Positions 1 through 6,995 of a DNA stretch of 9,719 bases are shown in pieces. This DNA is from Nostocaceae cyanobacterium CSSed10_463m (GTDB taxonomy: Bacteria > Cyanobacteriota > Cyanobacteriia > Cyanobacteriales > Nostocaceae), in NCBI GenBank assembly GCA_003556955.1, contig PWQB01000474.1, positions 1 to 9,719 on the forward strand, written 5' to 3'. Every line of letters begins with the position of its first letter. Position 1 is the stretch's first letter. The notes below the pieces were generated by a model that was given only the letters and a program-made list of their open reading frames with translations, ran no database searches and was not told the DNA's origin. The position numbers and the translations under genes were made by a program.

Positions 1-1437
1 GAACCTCATCACAGCCAGTCACCCAACTGGGAAGAAGAACTGGATAGTGCTATTTTCAGTTTTGACGATATTCAAACAGAACTTAACTATAAACAAGCGC
101 AAACGGCACTGCGAAATTTAGTTACCAATCTTGATTTGACTCCCCAGGAAAAAAAAGGATTGGAAAATGAACTTGCTGATTTGGAAATTATGCTGGGTAA
201 GTTGGACAGCATGGTGGTACAAATTGCTGCTTTTGGCATGGTGGGACGTGGTAAATCTTCCCTACTCAACGCCTTGGTAGGGCAAACTGTGTTTGAAACT
301 GGACCCCTGCATGGAGTTACCCGTGATGCCCAAAGTGTTAACTGGAGTATTAGTGAGGAGACAATTGGCGAAAATGAACGCACTTTCAGAGTCACTCTAC
401 CTACGGGTGGTCAGTCTCAAGTTGAATTAATTGATACTCCTGGATTAGATGAAGTCGATGGTGATACTCGTGCTGCATTGGCTGAACAGATAGCAAAGCA
501 AGCAGATTTAATTTTGTTTGTGATTGCTGGGGACATGACCAAGATAGAACACGAAGCTCTATCTCAGCTGCGGGAAGCGGGTAAACCGATAATTTTGGTA
601 TTTAACAAGGTAGACCAGTATCCTGAAGCTGACCGAATGGCAATTTATCACAAAATCCGAGATGAACGGGTGAGGGAGTTACTCACGCCTCTAGAAATTG
701 TCATGGCTGCTGCATCACCTTTGGTAAAAACGGCGATTATTCGCCCTGATGGTAGTAGGGGGGTGCAGTTACGTAGCAGTAAGGCTCAAGTTGAAGAATT
801 GAAGCTGAAAATTCTGGAGGTTCTGCACCGTGAAGGTAAAGCTTTGGTTGCTCTTAATACTATGCTTTATGCCGATACTGTGAATGAGCAATTGGTTGAG
901 CGCAAATTGACGATTCGTGAACAGAATGCTAATCAGTTAATTTGGAAGGCTGTGATGACTAAGGCTTTAGCGATCGCACTCAATCCGGTAACTGTTGTCG
1001 ATATACTCAGTAGTATAGTTATTGATATTTCTCTAATTTTGGGTTTATCTAAGCTTTATGGCATCCCCATGAGTGAAAGCGGGGCTGTGCAATTGCTACA
1101 AAAAATTGCTCTAAGTATGGGCGGAATCGGTTTTAGTGAGCTGTTAGCAAATTTAGGCTTGAGTGGATTAAAAACTTTGCTGGGTATCTCTGCATCAGCT
1201 ACGGCTGGCGCTACCTTTGCACCTTATGTTTCAGTTGCAATCACTCAAGCTGGGGTGGCTGGTGTTTCTTCCTATGGTATTGGACAAGTGACTAAAGTTT
1301 ATTTAGCTAATGGGGCAACTTGGGGGTCTGAAGGGCCAAAAGCTGTGATTAGTCGAATTTTGGCAAATCTGGATGAAACTTCAATTTTGAATCGGATCAA
1401 AGCAGAATTGCAACAAAAGGTAAAGTTAAAAAGGTGA
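1..1437 (+). CDS. DUF697-type GTP-binding membrane protein (5' end outside window)
   Basis: This is a P-loop GTPase of the Era/HSR1-like superfamily fused to a hydrophobic C-terminal region of the DUF697 type. The frame is open from base 1, so the TTG at 136 is probably internal and the true start lies left of the window; 478 residues are visible. Numbered from base 1, the G1 motif GMVGRGKS is at about residues 79-86, the G3 motif DTPG at about 145-148, and the G4 motif NKVD at about 202-205. A likely G5 equivalent lies in the AAAS stretch after it. An acidic, helix-rich segment precedes the G domain. From about residue 315 the protein becomes hydrophobic and Gly/Ala-rich, with several probable membrane segments, and it ends in a basic tail. 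The motifs are intact, so it should bind and hydrolyse GTP at a membrane; the cellular role is unknown. Class is confident, function is not. No clear terminator follows the stop. Confidence 0.88.
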   Translation, partial: EPHHSQSPNWEEELDSAIFSFDDIQTELNYKQAQTALRNLVTNLDLTPQEKKGLENELADLEIMLGKLDSMVVQIAAFGMVGRGKSSLLNALVGQTVFETGPLHGVTRDAQSVNWSISEETIGENERTFRVTLPTGGQSQVELIDTPGLDEVDGDTRAALAEQIAKQADLILFVIAGDMTKIEHEALSQLREAGKPIILVFNKVDQYPEADRMAIYHKIRDERVRELLTPLEIVMAAASPLVKTAIIRPDGSRGVQLRSSKAQVEELKLKILEVLHREGKALVALNTMLYADTVNEQLVERKLTIREQNANQLIWKAVMTKALAIALNPVTVVDILSSIVIDISLILGLSKLYGIPMSESGAVQLLQKIALSMGGIGFSELLANLGLSGLKTLLGISASATAGATFAPYVSVAITQAGVAGVSSYGIGQVTKVYLANGATWGSEGPKAVISRILANLDETSILNRIKAELQQKVKLKR

Positions 1438-1466
1438 TATATGGACACTTTTGTGGATTTATGGTA

Positions 1467-1495
1467 TTGACAAATTTCTAATGTTTAGATATTGT
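1467..1495 (+). promoter_or_regulatory. Promoter-like element downstream of the GTPase gene
   Basis: A perfect TTGACA (1467-1472) is followed after 17 bases by TATTGT (1490-1495, 4 of 6 matches to TATAAT). No gene begins within 800 bases downstream, so if it is active it would make a non-coding or long leader transcript. In AT-rich DNA such matches also arise by chance, so this is only a candidate. Confidence 0.25.
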
Positions 1496-1940
1496 TTAAA
1501 GCAATGCTTTGCCAGAATCCCTGAGTGGAAATATCTGGACACACATCAGTTGACAAATTGAAACAAGATATTGCTTTTGGTAGATGTTCTTAACAAGGCT
1601 AAAATGTTAAAAATAAGTACAATTTATCATATTTCACCCCCTTAACTCACTCTTACTCAAAAGCAACAAGTATAACGAAATTTAAAATTGTTTTGCAATG
1701 GCAATGCTTGCTGTGACTGAGTTTTAGACTTCTGCTATGTCCTAAACACCTTGTAGGAAAGTTAAAATAAAGCCTCTGACAAGCTACGGGAACAAAATGT
1801 TTATTCTATAGGCTGTTCATTGAGTTTGAATGTCCTATTTAAGTCTTTCTGTTTTTGTTTAAGTATATCTGTAGGAATCAAGAATCAGGTTGTGCGATCG
1901 CTAAAAACAAACACCACAGATGTTCCTAATTTTTAGTTAG

Positions 1941-1973
1941 TGCTTGCTGTTCGCGTAGCGTGCGGTTAGGCAT
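1941..1973. repeat. Dispersed cyanobacterial repeat with GCGTAGCGT core
   Basis: A GC-rich island in AT-rich DNA contains the core CGCGTAGCGTGCGG (about 1952-1965). This resembles the short dispersed repeats with a GCGTAGCGT core that are common between genes in Nostoc and Anabaena. The assignment rests on recognising the core; the edges are approximate. Confidence 0.45.
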
Positions 1974-1993
1974 AAAAGTTATTTGTGAGGATA

Positions 1994-2016
1994 GGGAACA
2001 GGGAATAGGGAACAGG
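1994..2016. repeat. Short heptamer tandem array (GGGAACA type)
   Basis: Three consecutive 7-base units GGGAACA, GGGAATA and GGGAACA (1994-2014) are followed by GG. This fits the short tandemly repeated repetitive (STRR) heptamers known from heterocystous cyanobacteria. Such arrays usually lie between genes and vary in copy number; no function is evident here. Confidence 0.7.
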
Positions 2017-2174
2017 TTTTTGAGGATTTATCTGGGTGAAAATATCTGACTATGCAATCAATCAATGCATAACTTTGAATCTTCACAAGTTTGATTCCTT
2101 TCACCCTTGATGGATAACGGTTTTACCTTTATTCAGCACGCCCTATTTAAGGCTAAAATTCGATATTTACGTAA

Positions 2175-2237
2175 GTTGGGTTAAGGAGCTAAACCCAACA
2201 TTTTAAGGCTTTGTCGGGTTACCCTTCATTTAACCCA
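2175..2237. repeat. Hairpin-forming intergenic repeat (GTTGGGTT/AACCCAAC)
   Basis: GTTGGGTT (2175-2182) and AACCCAAC (2192-2199) form a perfect 8-bp stem with a 9-base loop. They are followed by GGGTT (2216-2220) and AACCC (2232-2236), a second possible 5-bp stem that could also pair with the first arm. It resembles the common Nostocales repeat built on GGGTT/AACCC arms. No long U-run follows the first stem, so a role as an intrinsic terminator is doubtful. Confidence 0.6.
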
Positions 2238-2265
2238 ATTGGAAATTATCCTTAACTGAATCCTC

Positions 2266-2295
2266 TTGACGATTCACACCATGCACTTTTAAAAA
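2266..2295 (+). promoter_or_regulatory. Candidate promoter of the acyltransferase gene
   Basis: TTGACG (2266-2271, 5 of 6 matches to TTGACA) lies 18 bases before TAAAAA (2290-2295, 4 of 6 matches to TATAAT). It would start transcription near 2302, giving a leader of about 80 bases. That leader contains an imperfect stem, CACCACTA (2317-2324) against TAATGGTG (2331-2338), with one mismatch. The evidence is pattern matching only. Confidence 0.3.
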
Positions 2296-2382
2296 GTAGT
2301 TCAAACAATGTAGCCACACCACTAATTCAATAATGGTGGGTGAATTTGGCTCGGCTGTCCTCCTCAGTTGTTAATAAATATC

Positions 2383-3408
2383 ATGGAATTTACAAAAGAA
2401 AAAACAAATATTGCTAAAGGTGTAGCAGTTGTTTTAATGTTTGCTCATCATTTATATGCTTTTGATGATCGTCTGTTGAATGATAATAGCTATATTCCAT
2501 TAATTCCTTTTTTCAACGCAGAATACTATATAGGCGTTTTTGGGAATATTTGTGTTTCCATGTTCTTATTTTTATCTGGATATGGAATGTTTTTAGGTTA
2601 TGTTCGCTCTCAGCAGTCTCCCATAGGTTATTCCTTGGGGAAAATTAAAGATTTTTATTTAACCTACTGGTTATATTTTTTAATTTTTATCCCCATAGGT
2701 ATCAAATTTTTTCAAGAAATAACCATTTGGCAATCGGATGAAGCCCGTTATGCCGCAGAAGCGAGACTTTTTTTGCAAAATTTTGTGGGTTGGGACTCAA
2801 CATACAATGAAGAATGGTGGTTTATCCGAATGTTTCTGATCATTGTTATTTTGTTATGTCCTGTCTATATGAAACTGGCTGAAAAACACATCTCTGGGAT
2901 AATTGTCATGAGCTTATTGCTCTTTTTCATCAGTTCAAATGTAGATTACTATGGTAAGTTAGGGTTTCTGTTCTGGCAAATTTCCTTTGCTCTGGGGATA
3001 TTAAGTGCAAAGCTGAAATTATTTTCCAGTTTTTTGATCAAATCCTTGGATAAACTTGGTGATTTTTGGGTATTCTTCAGCCTTTTAGTTTGTTTTGTAA
3101 TCAGGTTTCGAGTGGGAGGTGATATTGATTTTTTAATAGTATCTTTTTTCGTGTATTTTGCTATTAGAGCCACAGCAATATTACGGTTATCTAAAATATT
3201 TGCATATTTAGGTAAATACTCTTTTCCTCTATGGCTAGTACATTCTTTCTTTTGTTACTACTATTTTCAAGATATTGTTTACTTTCCGCAATGGTCACCG
3301 TTGGTAATGATTGTTTTAACAACTATGTCACTGCTGGTAGTGTTGATCATAGAACAATTGCGTTCTAGTTTTCTCCAGTTTAAACGTCTAATTATCAAGC
3401 GGACGTAG
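2383..3408 (+). CDS. Acyltransferase-3 family integral membrane protein
   Basis: A 341-residue polytopic protein of the acyltransferase-3 (AT3, OafA/WecH-like) family, which moves acetyl or other acyl groups across or at the membrane onto surface glycans, lipids or similar acceptors. The first helix carries the family pattern of a basic residue followed by His (AKGVAVVLMFAHH, His22-His23). Other family-like segments are FLFLSGYGM (about 61-69), EEWWFIRMF (about 143-151) and, near the C-terminus, GKYSFPLWLVH (about 287-297, His297). About ten hydrophobic helices fit the usual fold and length. I chose ATG 2383 over the in-frame TTG at 2368 because it is the stronger codon and the family's N-terminal helix follows at once; neither has a clear Shine-Dalgarno site. 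No glycan or other biosynthesis genes lie nearby, so the acceptor cannot be inferred. The gene is very AT-rich and lacks HIP1 sites, which may reflect membrane codon content or acquisition. Confidence 0.87.
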   Translation: MEFTKEKTNIAKGVAVVLMFAHHLYAFDDRLLNDNSYIPLIPFFNAEYYIGVFGNICVSMFLFLSGYGMFLGYVRSQQSPIGYSLGKIKDFYLTYWLYFLIFIPIGIKFFQEITIWQSDEARYAAEARLFLQNFVGWDSTYNEEWWFIRMFLIIVILLCPVYMKLAEKHISGIIVMSLLLFFISSNVDYYGKLGFLFWQISFALGILSAKLKLFSSFLIKSLDKLGDFWVFFSLLVCFVIRFRVGGDIDFLIVSFFVYFAIRATAILRLSKIFAYLGKYSFPLWLVHSFFCYYYFQDIVYFPQWSPLVMIVLTTMSLLVVLIIEQLRSSFLQFKRLIIKRT

Positions 3409-3412
3409 ACTA

Positions 3413-3434
3413 GGGCGGGCAGGATGCCCACCCC
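3413..3434. repeat. Inverted repeat between convergent genes, possible terminator
   Basis: Arms GGGCGGGC (3413-3420) and GCCCACCC (3426-3433) surround a 5-base loop. On the plus-strand transcript the stem has one C/A mismatch; on the minus-strand transcript that position becomes a G-U wobble, so the hairpin is more stable there. It begins about 55 bases beyond the stop of the minus-strand membrane protein gene and 5 bases after the stop of the acyltransferase. It matches a repeat type common in Nostocales. No U-tract follows on either strand, so terminator activity is only possible. Confidence 0.5.
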
Positions 3435-3486
3435 ACAAGATTTTGTTGGCTGCAATCTTGATGTTTATGGTTGCATTGGGTGAGAT

Positions 3487-5139
3487 TTAACCCTGATTTT
3501 TAAATGAGTCCAGCCAACTTTGAACTTGTTCACGGGCAATATCACGGCTACCAAGACCAAAGGATAGGGCAATTGCAACGGCGATCGCACCTAGTAAAAG
3601 TCCAAAGGCTAAATTGACAATATCACTGGCAACGCCTATTTGCTGCAATGCCATTGCTGAGACTAAGGTAATAATGGCAATCCGTGCTACCTGTGCCAAA
3701 ATTCGGGCTTGGCGGTCGCCGGAACTGCTAATGAGTTGAAAGGCTAGGTTAGCTAAGAACAAACCAATGCCAAATACAATCAATCCTGCTAAAATCCGCC
3801 CCAAGATAATTAAAATTCCTGTTACCAGTGCTGTCAGGGCAGGGATATTGAGGATATTAACTGCTGCTACTGTGGCAAATAGCATAATTCCCACCAAAGC
3901 CACAATTCCGGCAATTTCTGATGGGGTGCGGCTGGCTGGCCTTGGTGTTGCGTCTGCTTCTGAAGTTGCAGATTGTCTACTCAGTGATGGTAGACCTAAT
4001 ACGGTGAAAATGTTGTTAAAACCTAAACCAGTCAGGATACTAGTAACCAACTCCGAGACAAACCGCCCTAAGAAAAAGGACACAATTAAAATTGCTAGGG
4101 CTGTAAAGATGGCGGGTAGAGTATTCAGAACCTGCTGCAACATGGCGATCGCAGGTAGGGAAATTGCCTCAATTCTTAAAGCATTCAGGGAGGCGATCGC
4201 TACAGGAATTAAAATCAGAATATAGACAATCGTGCCAATAATACTCGACAGAGATTGCATTCCTGATGATGGGGAAAGTCCCACACGACTGCCAATATGG
4301 TCAACACCTGTGGTTGCTAGTAAATTAGTGACAATCCGCCGCACTATATTAGATATAAACCAGCCGACTGACGCGATTAACGCTGCTGCCAAAATATTGG
4401 GCAGAATTGAGAGAATTTCCGTAATTAAGGATTGAACAGGTAATAGTGCTTGTCTCAGCGCCAGGGTATCCAAAATTGGCACGAGGAACAGCAAGAAGAT
4501 AAACCAATACAAAGCATTACCAATAGTCTCGCTCAAAGATAATTGGTTGAGACTGACCGTATCGTTTTGGGTCTCTTGATTTAGACGTTCATCTAGCCTG
4601 AATGCTTTTAAACCTTGCACTGTCAGCAGTTTAACGATTGTCGCTATTAACCAAGCTACTCCTAAAAGTATTCCTGCACCAACTAATTTGGGTAAAAATC
4701 CAATCAATTGGTCAAGCAAATTATTGAGCGGTCGAGAGGCTACCTCTAGTTCCAGAGTTTGTAAAACAGCTACCACTGTCAGTAGCATAATACTCCAGAA
4801 GACTAAGCCAGAGATGAGTTTCTCTACTTGGGGAAGATCCCCACGACCAGTTATTCCGGCTGCAATCCGGTTATCTAGCTTGGTGCGATTGAGAATGCTT
4901 TTGGTGACTGCGGCTAGGATGGCTGCAATTAGCCAACCAACTAATAAAATTGCCGCCGCCCCTAATAAACGAGGGGTAAAGGCTACTAACTGTTGGACAA
5001 TTCCTTGTACTTCAGTGATGCCTTCGTTAACTCTTTGTTGATCTAGTGGTATAACTGACGACTGTGCCAAAAAATGCTGTAAGCTAATCGGCAAACCACT
5101 GTCTATCAACTGGGTTACACTTTGCCAAGTTGTGTTCAT
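3487..5139 (-). CDS. Conserved-TM-helix repeat protein, mechanosensitive channel-like
   Basis: A 550-residue, very hydrophobic protein made of recurring 'conserved TM helix' units (the kind in Pfam TM_helix), found in proteins annotated as small-conductance mechanosensitive channels. Each unit is a Leu-Pro or Gly-led helix with a small-residue/Gly-Trp core, followed by an amphipathic stretch ending in a Leu-Asp or Gly-type turn. I see units at about residues 55-93, 149-187, 246-287 and 341-382, and a fifth near 446-472. Extra hydrophobic helices lie between them. The last helix, about 505-530, is Gly/Ala-rich like the MscS pore helix and ends in FGLGSRDIAREQ. The protein stops 15-20 residues later, so the usual MscS cytoplasmic beta domain is absent. 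A polar linker rich in Ser/Thr/Pro/Ala lies at about 385-407. ATG 5139 gives a sensible start with a weak GGA four bases upstream. It is transcribed alone. Inner-membrane location is secure; channel activity is inferred. Confidence 0.82.
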   Translation of the reverse strand: MNTTWQSVTQLIDSGLPISLQHFLAQSSVIPLDQQRVNEGITEVQGIVQQLVAFTPRLLGAAAILLVGWLIAAILAAVTKSILNRTKLDNRIAAGITGRGDLPQVEKLISGLVFWSIMLLTVVAVLQTLELEVASRPLNNLLDQLIGFLPKLVGAGILLGVAWLIATIVKLLTVQGLKAFRLDERLNQETQNDTVSLNQLSLSETIGNALYWFIFLLFLVPILDTLALRQALLPVQSLITEILSILPNILAAALIASVGWFISNIVRRIVTNLLATTGVDHIGSRVGLSPSSGMQSLSSIIGTIVYILILIPVAIASLNALRIEAISLPAIAMLQQVLNTLPAIFTALAILIVSFFLGRFVSELVTSILTGLGFNNIFTVLGLPSLSRQSATSEADATPRPASRTPSEIAGIVALVGIMLFATVAAVNILNIPALTALVTGILIILGRILAGLIVFGIGLFLANLAFQLISSSGDRQARILAQVARIAIITLVSAMALQQIGVASDIVNLAFGLLLGAIAVAIALSFGLGSRDIAREQVQSWLDSFKNQG

Positions 5140-5483
5140 GGTTTTCCGGTATTAAGGTAAGATGTCTCCAAAAAAACTTGTAATACTTATGGGATAGTTG
5201 GATATTAAACAATCTTCAGCCCCAGTAAGTTTACTCATGTTTTGCTTATCAATTTAACAGTAAATTGGCCACAAAGCCATATATGCAGTTGACAACAAGT
5301 TTATTTTTTTGATTTTGTGATTTATATTCTGGTTTTATCAACGAATACCACACAAAATAGCAGATTTTAAATTTCTAGTAGTAAGATATACATTTATTAC
5401 TACACTCAAATCATTGACATAATGTGATAAAAATGCTTAATTTTGCGATATTCTAAGTACAGCAACAGCATCAGGAATCTAAA
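5140..5483. other. Divergent intergenic region with regulatory candidates
   Basis: These 344 bases separate the start codons of two divergent genes, so promoters for both should lie here. The region is AT-rich and contains no gene. On the plus strand it has two perfect TTGACA hexamers (5289-5294 and 5414-5419), neither with a good -10 at 16-18 bases, and a dyad at 5378-5403. No convincing minus-strand promoter for the channel-like gene was recognised. Confidence 0.6.
5378..5403 (+). promoter_or_regulatory. Dyad and NtcA-like site upstream of the SRPBCC gene
   Basis: GTAGTAA (5378-5384) and TTACTAC (5397-5403) form a perfect 7-bp dyad with a 12-base spacer. Within it, 5378-5391 fits the NtcA consensus GTA-N8-TAC. 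A good -10, CATAAT (5418-5423, 5 of 6 matches), follows, but it sits 26 bases after the site, a few more than the roughly 22 usual for NtcA-activated promoters. No matching -35 precedes that -10, which is compatible with an activator-dependent promoter. GTA-N8-TAC is expected about twice by chance in a window this long. Confidence 0.3.
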
Positions 5484-5936
5484 ATGCCCCAAGCTTTTGA
5501 ACAATCGATTCAAATTAATACCACAGCTTCAGTAGTGGAACGCTGCATTACCGATTTAACACTTATGCAACGATGGCTAAATCCCGCCTTGCGTTGTGAA
5601 CCGGTGGGCGAAGTTTGGAGTACTGATATTGGCAGTGAAAGTCTGTTTGTGATTCAAATTCCTCTACTTCAACCCACCCTGAAAAGTGTAGTTGTAGAAC
5701 GAGAACCGGGTTTAGTTGTGTGGGAATTTCAAGGATTTTTCCAAGGGCGCGATCGCTGGGAATGTCAACCCAATGCACAGGGAACGCTTTTAGTCAACCG
5801 CTTTGAGTTCGATATTCCTAACCCCATAGTCGGTTGGGGGTTCAATAACTTTGCCGCATCTTGGACTCAAAAAGATATGCAAGCCCAACTGCGTCGCCTC
5901 AAAGTAGTTGCAGAGTCATTAGTCATTAGTCATTAG
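5484..5936 (+). CDS. SRPBCC-fold (polyketide cyclase/START-like) protein
   Basis: A 150-residue protein that looks like a complete SRPBCC (Bet v1/START-like) domain, a helix-grip fold that binds small hydrophobic molecules. The N-terminal strand and helix (about 4-35) include the typical pattern of hydrophobic residues, 'V..C..D', then 'RWLNP'. A run of antiparallel strands follows (about 45-115), with V-x-W-E-F and the HIP1-encoded GRDRWE. An amphipathic C-terminal helix (about 124-145) would close the pocket. A clear AGGA lies 7 bases before ATG 5484. The final residues SLVISH and the TAG stop come from a heptamer repeat array, so the original C-terminus may have differed slightly. The ligand is unknown, and the family spans cyclases, lipid carriers and regulators, so no specific function is claimed. 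It faces a convergent neighbour and is probably monocistronic. Confidence 0.78.
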   Translation: MPQAFEQSIQINTTASVVERCITDLTLMQRWLNPALRCEPVGEVWSTDIGSESLFVIQIPLLQPTLKSVVVEREPGLVVWEFQGFFQGRDRWECQPNAQGTLLVNRFEFDIPNPIVGWGFNNFAASWTQKDMQAQLRRLKVVAESLVISH

Positions 5937-5983
5937 TCATTAGTCATTAGTCATTAGTCATTGGTCATTGGTCATTAGTCATT
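5914..5983. repeat. Ten-unit heptamer tandem array (AGTCATT), STRR type
   Basis: Ten contiguous 7-base units: AGTCATT seven times (5914-5962), GGTCATT twice (5963-5976) and AGTCATT once (5977-5983). The array covers the last seven codons of the upstream gene, including its TAG stop, and the TGA stop of the convergent gene (5979-5981). Because 7 is not divisible by 3, each plus-strand frame meets a TAG within seven codons, and each minus-strand frame meets TAA and TGA. It belongs to the STRR class of heterocystous cyanobacteria and is expected to vary in copy number between strains. Confidence 0.95.
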
Positions 5984-6800
5984 CCTTCCCCATCTCAGCC
6001 AATAACCGCCGAATTACCAATGCATCCTCAGCATGAGGAACCTTCACTAGATATCTTTGCAAATCATCAGCAGCTTGATTATATTCATCCATTTGATAAT
6101 AGAGCAAACCGCGATCGCGCACCTCTATAATCATCTCAGGAAACAATAGCAAAATTCTTTCAACCGCAGCCAAAGCTTTTGCTAAATTTTGTTCTTTAAG
6201 GTAAATATATTTTAAATTAGTCAGCATCCGTGCCAAAAACTGGCGATTACTTACCGTGGCTAAAAACTCAGGTCTTAAACTCACAGGTTGCTGAAACATT
6301 TGAGACAATTGATTTTCACAATCTTCTGCAAACATCACCTCACCCCGATTAAACGCATCCACAAAAATTTCCATATCGGGAATATCAGGGCGAATCAGAA
6401 AGTGTCCTGGCATTCCTACACCCACCATCGGGAAATCAATCCGGCGGGCAATTTCCAGATAAACCAGCGCCAAAGTAATGGGAATCCCCATGCGGCGGTC
6501 GATTACATCATTTAAAAAGCTATTGCGGGGATCGTAGTAGTTTGTTTGATTTCCAGCAAACCCTAAATCAGTGTAGAGATATTGATTGAGACTTTGAATA
6601 ATTCGCAGGGGATATTGTGAAGCAGGTAAGCATTCTTGAACCTCCTCAGCCATTGTATCAAGGGCGTTGAGGTATTCTGCAACCTCAAGATCAGGATATT
6701 CTTCTTGAGCAATATACAAAGCAGCCTTTGCCAGATCAATATGCTCGTCAGGCTGTTGAATTTCCTGATAAAAATATAATCGTGCTGCCGAGAAGTACAT
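5979..6800 (-). CDS. SirB1-family transglutaminase-like protein with TPR repeats
   Basis: A 273-residue, probably cytoplasmic protein of the SirB1/transglutaminase-like-core-2 family. ATG 6800 is preferred because AGGA lies 7 bases upstream and the family's opening (FSAARLYFYQEI, then 'IDLAKAALYIAQEEYP') follows at once. The frame stays open to 6995, but that extension crosses a non-coding repeat. The signature segment is at about 93-137: FLNDVIDRRMGIPITLALVY, then GVGMPGHFLIR. His133 and Asp148 could be the His/Asp pair of the transglutaminase fold. No Cys occupies the expected nucleophile position in the 'GIPITLALVY' helix, so this is probably not a protease or transglutaminase. About residues 185-262 form two TPR-like helical pairs, a usual C-terminal extension in this family. 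The stop codon lies in the heptamer array. Biological role is unclear; protein interaction through the TPRs is plausible. Confidence 0.85.
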   Translation of the reverse strand: MYFSAARLYFYQEIQQPDEHIDLAKAALYIAQEEYPDLEVAEYLNALDTMAEEVQECLPASQYPLRIIQSLNQYLYTDLGFAGNQTNYYDPRNSFLNDVIDRRMGIPITLALVYLEIARRIDFPMVGVGMPGHFLIRPDIPDMEIFVDAFNRGEVMFAEDCENQLSQMFQQPVSLRPEFLATVSNRQFLARMLTNLKYIYLKEQNLAKALAAVERILLLFPEMIIEVRDRGLLYYQMDEYNQAADDLQRYLVKVPHAEDALVIRRLLAEMGKE

Positions 6801-6945
6801 AAGTAAATCCTGCCTTGAGTTAACAATTTTCCCCTTCGTCTGTTTTTCCTGAATAATTCCAGTGTACACAATAATTTCACATTTACCGTAAACCCAGCAA
6901 GTCTGTACTTTATACCAATTATTTGTGAGGCTGCATATTATTTCG

Positions 6946-6983
6946 ACCCCATCCCTAACCCCTCCGGTGCAAGCGAGGAGGGG
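6946..6983 (+). repeat. CCCCTCC/GGAGGGG hairpin repeat, copy A
   Basis: CCCCTCC (6959-6965) and GGAGGGG (6977-6983) form a perfect 7-bp stem around an 11-base loop containing GCAAGCGA. A C-rich leader (from 6946) belongs to the same repeat. The copy at 8207-8243 is its reverse complement with only a few differences. This element is common between genes of filamentous cyanobacteria. It is not coding, which argues against the long N-terminal extension of the SirB1-type frame. Confidence 0.8.
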
Positions 6984-6995
6984 AATTAGAATCAA

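Larger units (their letters stand above)
1438..2367. other. Gene-free, repeat-rich intergenic region
   Basis: About 930 bases hold no convincing gene: stops are frequent in all frames and no recognisable protein fragment emerges. The stretch is AT-rich and carries one HIP1 octamer (1894-1901), a promoter-like pair near 1467-1495, a GCGTAGCGT-type repeat (about 1941-1973), a short heptamer array (1994-2014) and a strong hairpin repeat (2175-2199). It separates two genes on the same strand, which are therefore unlikely to be cotranscribed. A decayed mobile element or an unannotated small RNA cannot be excluded from sequence alone. Confidence 0.6.

Noticed and set aside
136..138. TTG as the start of the GTPase
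   Set aside because: The frame is open back to base 1 with a helical, acidic sequence, so the gene most likely begins outside the window.
2285..2297. ACTTTT-A-AAAAGT palindrome as an operator
   Set aside because: It is a short A/T palindrome that arises easily by chance in AT-rich DNA, and it overlaps the candidate -10.
2317..2338. Riboswitch in the acyltransferase leader
   Set aside because: Only one short imperfect stem is visible, with no known riboswitch core or terminator/antiterminator pair.
2368..2382. TTG start five codons upstream for the acyltransferase
   Set aside because: There is no ribosome site, and ATG 2383 is the better codon directly before the conserved first helix.
3767..4435. 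Plus-strand open frames opposite the channel-like gene
   Set aside because: They are antisense shadows with low-complexity translation and no family features; the minus-strand gene explains the open reading.
5914..5983. CRISPR-like array
   Set aside because: The units are 7 bases with no spacers and no cas genes nearby, so it is a simple tandem array.
6801..6995. 65-residue N-terminal extension of the SirB1-type protein
   Set aside because: It is not family-like, crosses the intergenic repeat at 6946-6983, and ATG 6800 has a good AGGA at 7 bases.
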